From positions 124,001 through 188,000 of the forward strand of contig JAEUIZ010000029.1 of assembly GCA_016793805.1 (NCBI GenBank): a DNA stretch of 64,000 nt, in the 5' to 3' direction. Each line of letters opens with the position of its first letter. Positions within the stretch are counted from its first letter, which is position 1. Below are positions 29,115 to 38,841 of this stretch, piece by piece. The notes under the pieces are model-generated. The model ran no database searches. It had not been told where the DNA came from and was given only the letters and a program-made list of their open reading frames with translations. The stretch is from Phycisphaerae bacterium (GTDB lineage Bacteria; Planctomycetota; Phycisphaerae; Phycisphaerales; UBA1924). The position numbers and the translations under genes are program-made.

Positions 29115-29627
29115 ATGGCCAAGCAGAGCAGCCAGAAGTTCATCGCCCGCAACCGCGCCCCGCGCGTCCAGATCGAGTATGACTTGGAACTCTACGGCGC
29201 GGAGAAGAAGATCAACCTCCCCTTCGTGATGGGCGTGATGGCAGACCTCTCGGGCAACCCCGCCGAGGCTCTCCCCGGCGTGGACCAGCGCAAGTTCCTC
29301 GAGATCGACATCGACAACTTCGACGACCGGTTGAAGGCGTCCAAGCCCCGCGTGGCGTTCCAGGTCGACAACACGCTCACCGGCGAGGGCAAGCTCCCTG
29401 TGGAGTTGACTTTCGAGAGTCTGGACGACTTTTCCCCTGCCGCGGTTGCCGGCAAGGTTGAGTCTCTCAAGAAACTCCTCGACGCCCGCAAACAACTCAC
29501 CAACCTGCTGGCCTACATGGACGGCAAGAGCGGCGCCGAAGGCCTGCTCAACAAGGTCCTCTCCGATCCCACGCTCATGAAGGCCCTCGCCTCCGCCCCC
29601 AAGCCCGAAGAGAGGAAGGAAGGTTGA
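29115..29627 (+). CDS. tssB: T6SS contractile sheath small subunit TssB (VipA)
   Basis: 170 residues, the typical length. RAPRVQIEYDLE near the start, LPFVMGVMADLSG and the block RKFLEIDIDNFDDRLKASKP are signatures of the VipA/ImpB family. TssB and TssC assemble the contractile sheath around the Hcp tube. CGAAGGAGCACCC precedes the ATG. The stop is 3 bases before tssC. Confidence 0.98.
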   Translation: MAKQSSQKFIARNRAPRVQIEYDLELYGAEKKINLPFVMGVMADLSGNPAEALPGVDQRKFLEIDIDNFDDRLKASKPRVAFQVDNTLTGEGKLPVELTFESLDDFSPAAVAGKVESLKKLLDARKQLTNLLAYMDGKSGAEGLLNKVLSDPTLMKALASAPKPEERKEG

Positions 29628-29630
29628 TCC

Positions 29631-31127
29631 ATGGCCGAAACGAACCCGCAAGCCCAGGCCGCCGCCGGTGCGACCATCGAGGTCAACGAGTTTGAATCCC
29701 TTCTGAAGAAGGAGTTCAAGCCCAAGAACGACACCGCCAAGGACGCGATCAAGTCGGCGGTGCAGACCCTCGCCGAGCAGGCCCTCGTCGGCACCCAACT
29801 CATCTCCGAGGACTCGGTCAAGACGATCGAGGCGATCATCGCCGAGATCGACAAGCGACTCACCGAGCAGGTCAACAAGATCATCCACCACCCCGACTTC
29901 CAGAAACTCGAGGGCACCTGGCGCGGCCTGCACTACCTCGTCTCCAATACCGAGACCGACGAGTCCCTCAAGATTCGCGTCCTGAACATCTCCAAGAAGG
30001 ACCTCGCGAAGACCATCAAAAAGTTCAAGGGCGCGGCATGGGACCAGAGCCCGCTCTTCAAGAAACTCTACGAGGAAGAGTTCGGCTCGCCCGGTGGACA
30101 GCCCTACGGCTGCCTCATGGGCGACTTCGAGTTCGACCACTCCGCCCCGGACGTCGAGGCGCTCGCCGGCATGGCCCAGATCGCCGCCGCCGCCCACGCC
30201 CCCTTCATCACCGCCCCGGCTCCGAGCCTCCTCAACATGGACTCGTGGCAGGAACTCGCCGACCCGCGCGACCTGACCAAGATCTTCGGCACGGCCGAGT
30301 ACGCCGCCTGGCGCTCGCTCCGCGATTCCGAGGACTCCCGCTACATCGGTCTGGCGATGCCCCGGTTTCTCTCCCGCATGCCCTACGGCGCCAAGACCAA
30401 CCCCGTCGAGGACTTCGCGTTCGAGGAGGACACCTCCGGCGCCGACCACACCAAGTACACCTGGACCAACGCCGCCTTCGCGATGGCGACCAACATCAAC
30501 AAGTCCTTCAAGCAGTTCGGGTGGTGCGCCCGCATCCGCGGGGCCGAGTCCGGCGGCATGGTCGAGGGCCTCCCATGTCACACCTTCCCGACCGACGACG
30601 GCGGGGTGGACATGAAGTGCCCGACCGAGATTGCGATTACCGACCGCCGCGAGGCCGAACTCGCCAAGAACGGCTTCATGCCCCTCTCCCACTGGAAGAA
30701 CACCGACTACGCCGTTTTCGTCGGCGCCCAATCGCTCCAGAAGCCCGCGGAGTACGACGACAAGGATGCGACGGCGAACGCCAACTTGGCCGCACGTCTC
30801 CCGTACCTCTTCGCCACCTGCCGCTTCGCCCACTTCCTGAAGTGCATCGTCCGCGACAAGATCGGCTCGTTCAAGGAGCGGGCGGACATGCAGAAGTGGC
30901 TCAACAACTGGATCATGAACTACGTGGTCCCGAACCCGGAGACCGCCACCGAGATCGACAAGGCCCAGCGTCCGCTCGCGGCCGCCGAGGTGGTCGTCGA
31001 GGAGGTCGAGGGCAATCCGGGGTACTACAGCAGCAAGTTCTACCTCAGGCCGCACTACCAACTCGAGGGCCTGACCGTTTCCCTCCGTCTCGTCTCGAAA
31101 TTGCCTTCAGCCAAGAAGGGTGGATGA
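29631..31127 (+). CDS. tssC: T6SS contractile sheath large subunit TssC (VipB)
   Basis: 498 residues, the full VipB/ImpC length. Family stretches include LEGTWRGLHYLVSNTETDE, KKLYEEEFGSPGGQPYG, GDFEFDH and the C-terminal NPGYYSSKFYLRPHYQLEGL. GGAAGGTTGATCC stands before the ATG. The protein interacts with TssB through its N-terminal region. The 84-base gap that follows before hcp contains a small hairpin. Confidence 0.98.
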   Translation: MAETNPQAQAAAGATIEVNEFESLLKKEFKPKNDTAKDAIKSAVQTLAEQALVGTQLISEDSVKTIEAIIAEIDKRLTEQVNKIIHHPDFQKLEGTWRGLHYLVSNTETDESLKIRVLNISKKDLAKTIKKFKGAAWDQSPLFKKLYEEEFGSPGGQPYGCLMGDFEFDHSAPDVEALAGMAQIAAAAHAPFITAPAPSLLNMDSWQELADPRDLTKIFGTAEYAAWRSLRDSEDSRYIGLAMPRFLSRMPYGAKTNPVEDFAFEEDTSGADHTKYTWTNAAFAMATNINKSFKQFGWCARIRGAESGGMVEGLPCHTFPTDDGGVDMKCPTEIAITDRREAELAKNGFMPLSHWKNTDYAVFVGAQSLQKPAEYDDKDATANANLAARLPYLFATCRFAHFLKCIVRDKIGSFKERADMQKWLNNWIMNYVVPNPETATEIDKAQRPLAAAEVVVEEVEGNPGYYSSKFYLRPHYQLEGLTVSLRLVSKLPSAKKGG

Positions 31128-31143
31128 CGCCAGTTGATGTGAG

Positions 31144-31162
31144 CCCGGCTGGGTAGGCCGGG
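31144..31162 (+). other. Hairpin between tssC and hcp
   Basis: CCCGGC and GCCGGG form a 6-bp stem around a 7-base loop. There is no T run after it, so it is not a classical terminator. It may protect the hcp transcript end or be a processing site, since Hcp is needed in great excess. Confidence 0.35.
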
Positions 31163-31211
31163 GAAGGACAAACGCCGGCCCTGAACCAGCAGCCGCCGAG
31201 GAGTATCAGCC

Positions 31212-31715
31212 ATGGGATTCGATGCATTCATGCAGATCAACAAGGGTGAGATCAAGGGAGACTCGACCGACGAGAAGCACAAGGAGTGGATCGAGCTCGA
31301 CGGGTACGAGTACGGGATCAAGCAGGCCACGGGCGGCAAGTCGTCGGCCCAGGGCTACATCGCGGGCGGCCGCGCCGATCACGAGGACTTCCATGTGAAG
31401 AAGCGCCTCGACTCGTCCTCCCCCCTCCTCCACATCTATGCCTGCAACGCGGCGCCCATCAAGGAGATCGTCATCGAACTCTGCCGCGCCATCAAGGACA
31501 AGACCGTCTTCATGAAGATCACCATGAAGAACTGCATCGTCTCCGAGATCCAGCCCGAGGCCGACGCCAAGGGCGACGACCTGATCCCGGGTGAGACCGT
31601 CGGCTTCCGCTACAGCGAGATCCAGTGGGAGTACACCCCCACCAAGGCCGACGGCTCCAAGGGCGCCGCCATCAAGGCCGGCTGGAGCACGGAAGAGAAC
31701 AAGAAGACGCTCTAA
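31212..31715 (+). CDS. hcp: T6SS tail tube protein Hcp (TssD)
   Basis: 167 residues, the usual Hcp length. GFDAFMQINKGEIKGDSTDE, the ring-core strands, DHEDFHVKKRLDSSSPLL and KITMKNCIVSEIQPEA are family signatures. Hcp hexamers stack to form the tube inside the sheath and can carry small effectors. It is followed by a strong Rho-independent terminator and so can be transcribed as the end of a tssA-hcp unit. Confidence 0.98.
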   Translation: MGFDAFMQINKGEIKGDSTDEKHKEWIELDGYEYGIKQATGGKSSAQGYIAGGRADHEDFHVKKRLDSSSPLLHIYACNAAPIKEIVIELCRAIKDKTVFMKITMKNCIVSEIQPEADAKGDDLIPGETVGFRYSEIQWEYTPTKADGSKGAAIKAGWSTEENKKTL

Positions 31716-31769
31716 CCGGCGTCCACGCTCCCCGGCCCCGGCCTGGGAGACGACAATCCGATCGTGCGT

Positions 31770-31809
31770 GCGACGGGGCTTCGCGGCCCCGTCGCTTCCT
31801 TTGTTTCGG
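31770..31809 (+). terminator. Rho-independent terminator after hcp
   Basis: A perfect 10-bp GC-rich stem (31770-31779 with 31786-31795) closes a 6-base loop TTCGCG and is followed by the T-rich stretch TTCCTTTGTTTCGGTTT. It lies 55 bases after the hcp stop and ends before the tagJ ribosome site. It is the clearest terminator of the window. Confidence 0.8.
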
Positions 31810-31838
31810 TTTCTCCCCGCGACAGGAGCCCCAACGCC

Positions 31839-32630
31839 ATGACCGCCGCTGAACTCCTCCGCGCCGGGAAACTCGCCGACGCCCTCAAGGCTCTCGAGAA
31901 CGAGGTGCGTGCCGCGCCCTCCGTGGCCAAGCACCGCGTCTTCCTCTTCCAACTCTTGTGCATCATCGGGCAGTGGGATCGCGCCCTGACGCAACTCAAC
32001 GTCGCGGCCGACCTCGATCCCGCCAACCTCCTCATGGCCCAAGTCTGCCGCCAAGCCCTCGCGTGCGAGGCCCTGCGGGCCGAGATCTTCGCGGGCAAGC
32101 GCACGCCGCTCATCCTGGGCGAGCCGCAGCAGTGGGTCGGCTCGATGGTGCAGGCCTGTGAGCACGACGCCACGGGCGAGCACGCCGCCGCTGCTGCGCT
32201 CCGCGCGTCGGCGCTCGAAGCCGCCCCCGCCGTTCCCGGCACCGTGGACGACCTGCCCTTCGAGTGGATCGCCGACGCCGACGAGCGCCTCGGCCCGATC
32301 GTCGAGGCCATCATCGACGGGCGGTACTACTGGATCCCCTTCCAGAACATCAAGACCCTCGCGCTCGACGCGCCGGCCGACCTCCGCGACCTCGTCTGGA
32401 CGCCCGCCACCTTCATGTGGGCCAACGGCGGCGAGGCCGTCGGGCTGATCCCCGCACGCTACCCCGGCTCCGAGGCCTCGCCCGACGATGCCATCCGCCT
32501 CGCCCGCCGCACCGATTGGTCGCAGGGACCGGGGCCCGTCTGCGGCTTGGGCCAACGCCTCTTCGCCACCGATGCCGGCGAGTACCCGATCCTCCAGGTC
32601 CGGCGAATCTCGCTCGGGCAACCCGCCTAG
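31839..32630 (+). CDS. tagJ: T6SS accessory protein TagJ (ImpE)
   Basis: 263 residues from the ATG at 31839, with AGGAG 10 bases upstream. The N-terminal helices LLRAGKLADALKALENEVRA form the TPR-like part that in other systems binds the TssB N-terminal helix. FEWIADADERLGPIVEAII and YYWIPFQNIKTLAL are strong ImpE family signatures. TagJ occurs in a subset of T6SS, usually together with TssE nearby, as here. It is not essential for assembly in Pseudomonas aeruginosa. Confidence 0.92.
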   Translation: MTAAELLRAGKLADALKALENEVRAAPSVAKHRVFLFQLLCIIGQWDRALTQLNVAADLDPANLLMAQVCRQALACEALRAEIFAGKRTPLILGEPQQWVGSMVQACEHDATGEHAAAAALRASALEAAPAVPGTVDDLPFEWIADADERLGPIVEAIIDGRYYWIPFQNIKTLALDAPADLRDLVWTPATFMWANGGEAVGLIPARYPGSEASPDDAIRLARRTDWSQGPGPVCGLGQRLFATDAGEYPILQVRRISLGQPA

Positions 32631-32644
32631 CCGGAAGACGCGCC

Positions 32645-33151
32645 GTGGCCGACCTCACCTCCCAGGAACGCCTCCAACCCAGCCTCCTCGATCGCATTAC
32701 CGACGAGCGCCCCGAGGATCGCCAAGAGAGCCGAGAGCGCCGCGTCATGAGCCTCCGCCAACTGCGATCGGCGGTCCTCCGCGACCTGGCCTGGCTCTTG
32801 AATGCCTCCTCTCGCTTCGACGAGGCAGACGCCGAGGAGTTCCCCCATGTCGCGCGCTCGGTCATCGCCTTCGGCGTCCCGGACCTCTGCGGCCAGACCC
32901 GCTCGAGCCTCGACATCGGCGCGCTCGAAGCCGCCGTCCGCGAGGCCATCGTCCGTTTCGAGCCGCGCATCATCCCGCACTCGCTCCGCGTGACCGCGCA
33001 CGGGAGCATCGACGAGACGAACCGCAACAGCCTCTCCTTCGAGATCCACGGCGAACTCTGGGCCCAGCCCGTGCCCGAGCCGCTCTTCCTCCGCACCGAC
33101 ATCGACCTCGAAACCGGCGCCTCCCGCGTCGAGGATCGGCCCAATGGATAG
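32645..33151 (+). CDS. tssE: T6SS baseplate protein TssE (gp25-like)
   Basis: 168 residues from the GTG at 32645; GGAAG lies 8 bases before. PSLLDRITDERP at the N-terminus, LRDLAWLLNASSRF in the middle and the gp25-type FEPRIIPHSLRV near the end are visible. Homologous to T4 gp25, a wedge component that initiates sheath polymerisation. The last 8 bases overlap the tssF start at 33144. The longer open frame from 32264 is the tagJ shadow. Confidence 0.92.
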   Translation: MADLTSQERLQPSLLDRITDERPEDRQESRERRVMSLRQLRSAVLRDLAWLLNASSRFDEADAEEFPHVARSVIAFGVPDLCGQTRSSLDIGALEAAVREAIVRFEPRIIPHSLRVTAHGSIDETNRNSLSFEIHGELWAQPVPEPLFLRTDIDLETGASRVEDRPNG

Positions 33152-35027
33152 GCGGCTCCAACGCTACTACAACCGCGAACTCGAGTACCTCCGCGAGGTC
33201 GGCGGCGAGTTCGCGCGCGAGTTCCCCAAGATCGCCGGCCGCCTCGGGCTCGACCCCGCCGGCAAGGACGTCTGCCCCGATCCCTACGTCGAGCGGCTGC
33301 TCGAGGGCTTCGCGTTCCTGACGGCGCGTGTCCAACTCAAACTCGACGCCGAGTTCCCCCGATTCACCCAGGGCCTCTTCGAGGCCGTGTTCCCGCACTA
33401 TCTCGGGCCCACGCCCTCGATGGCCGTCGTGCAGTTCCAGCCCGATCCCGCCGAGGGGGGCCTGGCCGAGGGCTTCACGATTCCGCGCGGGACACAACTC
33501 CGCAGCCTCCTGGGCAAGGACGAGCAGACCGCCTGCCAGTACGTGACGGGGCAGGACGCGACGCTCTTCCCGATTGAGATCATCGACGCGAAGTACCACC
33601 TCCGCGACCTCGGTTCCCTCTCCCCGCCGGCGAACACGCCCGCCCGGGCGGCGCTTCGGCTGCGACTCCGCTGCATGGGCGACAAGGGCTTCGACAAACT
33701 CAAGATCGACTCGCTCGTCGTCTTTATCCGTGGCTCGGGCGAGATTCCGGCCAAGGTCCACGAGCACCTCCTCAGCCACGGCAGGGCCATCGCCGTCCGC
33801 GCCGCCAGCGGGAACACCGCCCTCCACAAGTGGCACTCCGGGGGCGTGGTGCGCCGCATCGGGTTCGAGCCCAACCACGCCCTGCTCCCGCACGGCCCGC
33901 GCTCGTTCCACGGCTATCGCCTCCTCCAGGAGTACTTCGCCTTCCCGCAGCGATTCATGTTCGTCGAGTTCACCGGCGTCGGGGCCGCCCTCCGCAACAC
34001 CAAGGACCGCGAGGCCGATCTCGTCGTGCTCCTGGGCGCCGAGAACCGCGATCTCGAAGGCCGCCTCGACAAGGACCTCTTCGCGCTCCACTGCGCCCCG
34101 GCGATCAACCTCTTCCCCCGCCGCGCCGACCGCATCCACGTCTCCCGCAGCGAGTGGGAGTTCCACGTCGTCCCCGACCGCACCAAGCCGCTGGACTACG
34201 AGGTCTACGAGGTCCGCGCGGCGACCGGCTACGGCTCCAGCGCCGATGTGGTGCAGAAGTTCCGCCCCTTCTTCGCGGCCACCGACGACGACGCGCTCAA
34301 GGGCGTCTCCGGCGCGTACTTCTCGGTCCGCAGGCAGTCCCGACTGCTGACGACCAAGGAGCAGCGCGGCGGGCGGCGCTCGTCCTACCCGGGCAGCGAT
34401 GTCTTTATCTCGCTGGTCGATTCCGCCAATGCCCCGTTCCAGGCCGACATCCGCCAACTCGCCTGCGAGACGCTCTGCACGAATCGCGACCTCCCGCTCC
34501 AGATGACCCTGGGCCGGGGGCGGACCGACTTCACGATGGAGTCCAGCGCCCCGGTGCTCGCCACGCGCTGCATCGCCGGTCCCACGGCCCCGCGGCCCAG
34601 CCGCGCCGAGGGCGAACTCGCCTGGCGCATCATCAGCCATCTCTCGCTCAACTACCTCTCGCTCGCCGACTCCGACCAGCGCCAGGGCGCCGCCGGCCTC
34701 CGCGATCTCCTGCGTCTCTATGCCGAGGAGCACGACGAACAGGCGACCCGGCAGATCGACGGCGTGCGCTCGATCGCCGTCAAGCCCATCAGCCGGCAGG
34801 TCTCCGGGGGCGGGCCGATCGCCTTCGCCCGCGGGCTCGAGGTCGCGCTCACGCTCGACGACAACGCGTTCGAGGGCACCGGCTCGTTCATCCTCGGCGC
34901 GGTCCTCGATTGCTTCTTCGCCAAGTATGTCTCGCTCAACTCCTTCACCGAAACAGTCGTCCGCTCCGCGCAGCGAGGGGAGGTGATCCGATGGCCGGCG
35001 ATGGTGGGCCGCCGTCACATGATCTGA
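33144..35027 (+). CDS. tssF: T6SS baseplate protein TssF (VasA/ImpG)
   Basis: 627 residues. The N-terminus LQRYYNRELEYLREVGGEFA is the clearest signature of TssF, followed by FAREFPKIAGRLGL and DPYVERLLEGFAFLTARVQL. Mid-chain MVVQFQPDP and the C-terminal block GGPIAFARGLEVALTLD fit the family. TssF forms the wedge dimer with TssG. It overlaps tssE by 8 bases and tssG by 37 bases, consistent with coupled translation. Confidence 0.97.
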   Translation: MDRRLQRYYNRELEYLREVGGEFAREFPKIAGRLGLDPAGKDVCPDPYVERLLEGFAFLTARVQLKLDAEFPRFTQGLFEAVFPHYLGPTPSMAVVQFQPDPAEGGLAEGFTIPRGTQLRSLLGKDEQTACQYVTGQDATLFPIEIIDAKYHLRDLGSLSPPANTPARAALRLRLRCMGDKGFDKLKIDSLVVFIRGSGEIPAKVHEHLLSHGRAIAVRAASGNTALHKWHSGGVVRRIGFEPNHALLPHGPRSFHGYRLLQEYFAFPQRFMFVEFTGVGAALRNTKDREADLVVLLGAENRDLEGRLDKDLFALHCAPAINLFPRRADRIHVSRSEWEFHVVPDRTKPLDYEVYEVRAATGYGSSADVVQKFRPFFAATDDDALKGVSGAYFSVRRQSRLLTTKEQRGGRRSSYPGSDVFISLVDSANAPFQADIRQLACETLCTNRDLPLQMTLGRGRTDFTMESSAPVLATRCIAGPTAPRPSRAEGELAWRIISHLSLNYLSLADSDQRQGAAGLRDLLRLYAEEHDEQATRQIDGVRSIAVKPISRQVSGGGPIAFARGLEVALTLDDNAFEGTGSFILGAVLDCFFAKYVSLNSFTETVVRSAQRGEVIRWPAMVGRRHMI

Positions 35028-36031
35028 CCCCGCGGGACGCCCGCGCCGTCGTCGAGGCGCTCGCCGCCGCGCCGCACGCCTACGACTTCTTTGAGGCGAT
35101 GCGCCGCATCGAGTGCGCGTTCTCCGATCACCCTCGCCTCGGCCGCGGGCTCAAGGCCGCCGACTCGCCCGTGCGACTGGGCCAGGCCGCCTCGCTCGCC
35201 TTCGCGCCCACAACGCTCGCGGGCACGGGCACGGCCCCCGACGCCCGCCTGCGGCTCCTCGTCCACTTCTTCGGGCTCCTCGGCCCCAATGGCCCCATGC
35301 CGCTGCACGTCACCGAGTACGCCCGTGACCGCGAACTCAACGCGAGCGACCCGACGCCCGCCCGGTTCTTCGACCTGTTCAATCACCGCGCGATCGAACT
35401 CTTCTACCGCGCCTGGGCCGCGGCCCAGCCCGTCGCCAGCCACCAGCGGCCCGACAACGACCGCTTCACCGATTACATCGCGAGCCTCATCGGGCTCGGG
35501 CTCCCGGCGATGCGCGACCGCAGCACGGTCCAGGACCGCGCCAAACTCTACTTCTCGGGCCGCCTCGTCGCCCACACCCGCAACGCCGAGGGGCTTGTCG
35601 CCATCGTCGCGGAGTACTTCGCTCTGCCCGCGACAATCGACGACTGCGTCGGGCGGTGGCTCGACCTCGACGAGTCACGCCGCCTGCGCCTGGGCGAGTC
35701 GCCCGCGACCGGCGCTCTGGGACGCACCGCCATCGTCGGCGCCCGCGTCTGGGACCGCCAGCAGCACTTCCGAATCACCCTCGGGCCGCTCGACTACCCC
35801 GCCTACGAGCGGTTCCTCCCGGGTGGCAGGAGCCTCACACGCCTCGTCGATTGGGTCCGCCAGTACATCGGCGACGAACTCTCCTGGGACGTGCGGCTCG
35901 TCCTTCGGCAGGATAGCGTTCCATCCGTCCAACTCGGCAAACTCGGGCGCCTGGGCTGGTCAACCTGGTCCACCAGCAAGCCCTACCCCAAGGATGCCGA
36001 CCACCTCGTGCTCCGGCCCGTTCCCGCGTAG
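34991..36031 (+). CDS. tssG: T6SS baseplate protein TssG (VasB/ImpH)
   Basis: 346 residues from the ATG at 34991, selected for the strong GGGGAGG site 7 bases before it. It begins inside the last 37 bases of tssF. Signatures include YDFFEAMRRIECAF, PVRLGQAASLAFAP and FFGLLGPNGPMPLHVTEYA. TssG completes the TssF2-TssG wedge core. The longer frame back to 33830 is the shadow of tssF. Confidence 0.96.
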   Translation: MAGDGGPPSHDLTPRDARAVVEALAAAPHAYDFFEAMRRIECAFSDHPRLGRGLKAADSPVRLGQAASLAFAPTTLAGTGTAPDARLRLLVHFFGLLGPNGPMPLHVTEYARDRELNASDPTPARFFDLFNHRAIELFYRAWAAAQPVASHQRPDNDRFTDYIASLIGLGLPAMRDRSTVQDRAKLYFSGRLVAHTRNAEGLVAIVAEYFALPATIDDCVGRWLDLDESRRLRLGESPATGALGRTAIVGARVWDRQQHFRITLGPLDYPAYERFLPGGRSLTRLVDWVRQYIGDELSWDVRLVLRQDSVPSVQLGKLGRLGWSTWSTSKPYPKDADHLVLRPVPA

Positions 36032-36076
36032 TTCCGCCGCCCCTCCCGGGCGACTTCCAACCTCTCGGAGGTCCAG

Positions 36077-38827
36077 ATGAGTGAGATCAGTCGCGTCGCT
36101 CTCTTCGGCAAACTCGGCCCCATCGCCTACAAGGCCGTCGAGGGCGCCACGGTCTTCTGCAAACTCCGCGGCAATCCGTACGTCGAACTCGTGCACTGGA
36201 TCCACCAGATCATGCAGCACGACGACACGGACCTCCACCGCATCATCCGCCGATTCGAACTCAACCCGTCCAAACTCGCCGCCGACATGACCGCCGCCCT
36301 CGATCGGCTCCCGCGCGGCGCGACCTCCATCTCCGACTTCTCGCCCCACCTCGAGGACGCCATCGAGCGCGGGTGGGTCTACGGGTCGCTCAAGTACGGC
36401 GCCTGGGCCGTGCGCACCGGCCACCTCGTCGTCGGGATCGTCAAGACGCGCGAACTCCGCAGTGTGCTCGTCGCGATGTCCAAGGAGTTCGACAAGATCA
36501 AGCCCGAACAACTCTCCGACGAACTCGACAAGATCATCGCCGGTTCGCCCGAGGAGATGCAGCCCGACCAGGCCTCGGGCGCCGGCGCCGCACCGGGCGA
36601 GGCCAGCGGCGCGATGGCCCCGGCCGCCCTCGGCAAGCAGGAGGCCCTCAAGCGGTACGCCGTCGATCTCACCGAGCGAGCCCAGAAGGGCGAGATCGAT
36701 CCGATCGTTGGGCGCGACGACGAGATCCGCCAGGTCGTGGACATTCTCATGCGCCGCCGGCAGAACAACCCCATCCTCACCGGTGAGGCCGGCGTGGGCA
36801 AGACCGCCGTCGTCGAGGGATTCGCCCGGCGCATCGTCTCCGGCGACGTGCCCCCGCCCCTGCGCGGCGTGTCGCTTCGCGCGCTCGATATCGGGCTGCT
36901 CCAGGCCGGCGCATCGATGAAGGGCGAGTTCGAGAATCGCCTCCGCCAGGTGATCGACGAGGTCCAGGCCAGCCCGACGCCCATCATCCTCTTCATCGAC
37001 GAGGCCCACACGCTGATCGGCGCGGGCGGACAGGCCGGCCAGGGCGACGCCGCCAACCTCCTCAAGCCCGCGCTCGCCCGCGGAACCCTCCGCACGATCG
37101 CCGCCACGACCTGGGCCGAGTACAAGAAGTACATCGAGAAGGACCCGGCGCTGACCCGCCGCTTCCAGACCGTGAAGGTCGATGAGCCCGACGTCGCCAA
37201 GGGCCTCCTGATGATCCGCGGGCTCGCGTCCACGCTCGAGAAGCACCACCGCGTGCAGATCCTCGACGAGGGCCTCGAGGCCGCGGTCAAACTCTCGCAC
37301 CGCTACATCCCCGCGCGGCAACTCCCCGACAAGGCCGTCAGCCTGCTCGACACCGCCTGCGCCCGCGTCGCCGTCGGGCAGCACGCCGTCCCCGCCGAGG
37401 TGGACGATTGCCGCAAGCGGATCGACGCCCTCAACACCGAACTGGAGATCATCGACCGCGAGACCGCCGTCGGGGTCGAGCACACGAACCGCCGCGGCGA
37501 GATCACCGCCCGACTCGACGCCGAACGTGCCCGCCTGGGCGAACTCGAAGCCCGCTGGAACTCCGAAAAGGGCGAGGTGGATCGCATCCTCGAGATCCGC
37601 GCCAAACTCCGCGGCGGCGCTCCCGGGACCATCGAGTCCAAGCCCGACCCAAAGCCGGACGCCAAGGCCGCACCGACTTCGCAGCCCGCCGCCGTCGCTG
37701 ACGCCAAAGGTTCGGGCCCGGCACTGTCCGAGGCCGAGCGAACCGCCCTGCTGGCCGAACTCAAGGAACGCCAGGCCAAACTCGCGACCATCCAGGGCGA
37801 CAACCCGCTCATCCTCCCCTCGGTCGATGGCGCCGCCATCGCCTCCGTGGTCGCGGATTGGACGGGAATCCCCGTGGGTCGGATGGTCAAGAACGAGATC
37901 GATGCCGTGCTCCACCTCGCCGACACCCTCAACCAGCGCATCATCGGGCAGCGGCACGCGCTCGAGGCCATCGCCCGTCGGATCCGAACCAGCCGCGCGG
38001 GGCTCGAGAATCCCAACAAGCCCATCGGCGTCTTCATGCTCGCGGGCACCAGCGGCGTGGGCAAGACCGAGACCGCCCTCGCGCTCGCCGAGGCCCTCTA
38101 CGGCGGGGAGCACAACGTCATCACCATCAACATGTCCGAGTACCAGGAGGCCCACAAGGTCGCCACCCTCATGGGCTCGCCCCCCGGCTACGTGGGCTAC
38201 GGCGAGGGCGGCGTGCTCACCGAGGCCGTCCGCCGCCGGCCCTATTCCATCGTTCTCCTCGACGAGGTGGAGAAGGCGCACCCCGACGTGCACGAGATCT
38301 TCTTCCAGGTCTTCGACAAGGGCGCGATGAAGGACTCCGAAGGCCGCGACATCAACTTCCGCAACACGATCATCCTGCTCACCACCAACGCGGGCACCGA
38401 CCTGATCGCCAACATGTGCAAGGACCCGGCGCTGCTCCCGGACCCGGAGGGCCTCGTCAAGGCCCTGCGAGAGCCGCTGCTGAAGATCTTCCCCGCCGCG
38501 CTCCTCGGGCGCGTCGTCACCATCCCGTACTACCCGCTCTCGGACGACATGCTCCGCGCCATCATCAAACTGCAACTCTCGCGCATCGTCAAACGCGTCC
38601 GCGAGAACCAGCGCATCGACTTCACCTACGACCCGGGGGTCATCGACCTCATCGCCTCTCGCTGCACCGAGCACGAGTCCGGCGGGCGCATGGTCGATGC
38701 CATCCTCACCAACACGCTCCTGCCCGAGGTCAGCGCCGAGTTCCTCAAGCGTCAGGTCGAGGGACGCCCCATCTCGAAGGTCCATGTCGGCGCCGACAAG
38801 GACACGTTCTCGTACTCCTTCGAATAG
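36077..38827 (+). CDS. clpV: T6SS ATPase TssH (ClpV)
   Basis: 916 residues. AAA+ domain 1 has Walker A GEAGVGKT at 236-243 and Walker B LFIDEAHTLIGAGG; AAA+ domain 2 has GTSGVGKT at 657-664. The N-terminal domain (VALFGKLGPIAYKAVEGATV) is the sheath-binding Clp-N of ClpV rather than ClpB. A Lys/Asp/Ala/Pro-rich insert (residues about 520-555) separates the domains. ClpV disassembles contracted sheath. CTCTCGGAGGTCCAG precedes the ATG. Confidence 0.97.
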   Translation: MSEISRVALFGKLGPIAYKAVEGATVFCKLRGNPYVELVHWIHQIMQHDDTDLHRIIRRFELNPSKLAADMTAALDRLPRGATSISDFSPHLEDAIERGWVYGSLKYGAWAVRTGHLVVGIVKTRELRSVLVAMSKEFDKIKPEQLSDELDKIIAGSPEEMQPDQASGAGAAPGEASGAMAPAALGKQEALKRYAVDLTERAQKGEIDPIVGRDDEIRQVVDILMRRRQNNPILTGEAGVGKTAVVEGFARRIVSGDVPPPLRGVSLRALDIGLLQAGASMKGEFENRLRQVIDEVQASPTPIILFIDEAHTLIGAGGQAGQGDAANLLKPALARGTLRTIAATTWAEYKKYIEKDPALTRRFQTVKVDEPDVAKGLLMIRGLASTLEKHHRVQILDEGLEAAVKLSHRYIPARQLPDKAVSLLDTACARVAVGQHAVPAEVDDCRKRIDALNTELEIIDRETAVGVEHTNRRGEITARLDAERARLGELEARWNSEKGEVDRILEIRAKLRGGAPGTIESKPDPKPDAKAAPTSQPAAVADAKGSGPALSEAERTALLAELKERQAKLATIQGDNPLILPSVDGAAIASVVADWTGIPVGRMVKNEIDAVLHLADTLNQRIIGQRHALEAIARRIRTSRAGLENPNKPIGVFMLAGTSGVGKTETALALAEALYGGEHNVITINMSEYQEAHKVATLMGSPPGYVGYGEGGVLTEAVRRRPYSIVLLDEVEKAHPDVHEIFFQVFDKGAMKDSEGRDINFRNTIILLTTNAGTDLIANMCKDPALLPDPEGLVKALREPLLKIFPAALLGRVVTIPYYPLSDDMLRAIIKLQLSRIVKRVRENQRIDFTYDPGVIDLIASRCTEHESGGRMVDAILTNTLLPEVSAEFLKRQVEGRPISKVHVGADKDTFSYSFE

Positions 38828-38841
38828 CCCGGAGCCCGCCC

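Noticed and set aside
35960..38785. 941-codon minus-strand open frame opposite clpV
   Set aside because: clpV has complete AAA+ motifs on the plus strand; the antisense frame has no recognisable sequence.
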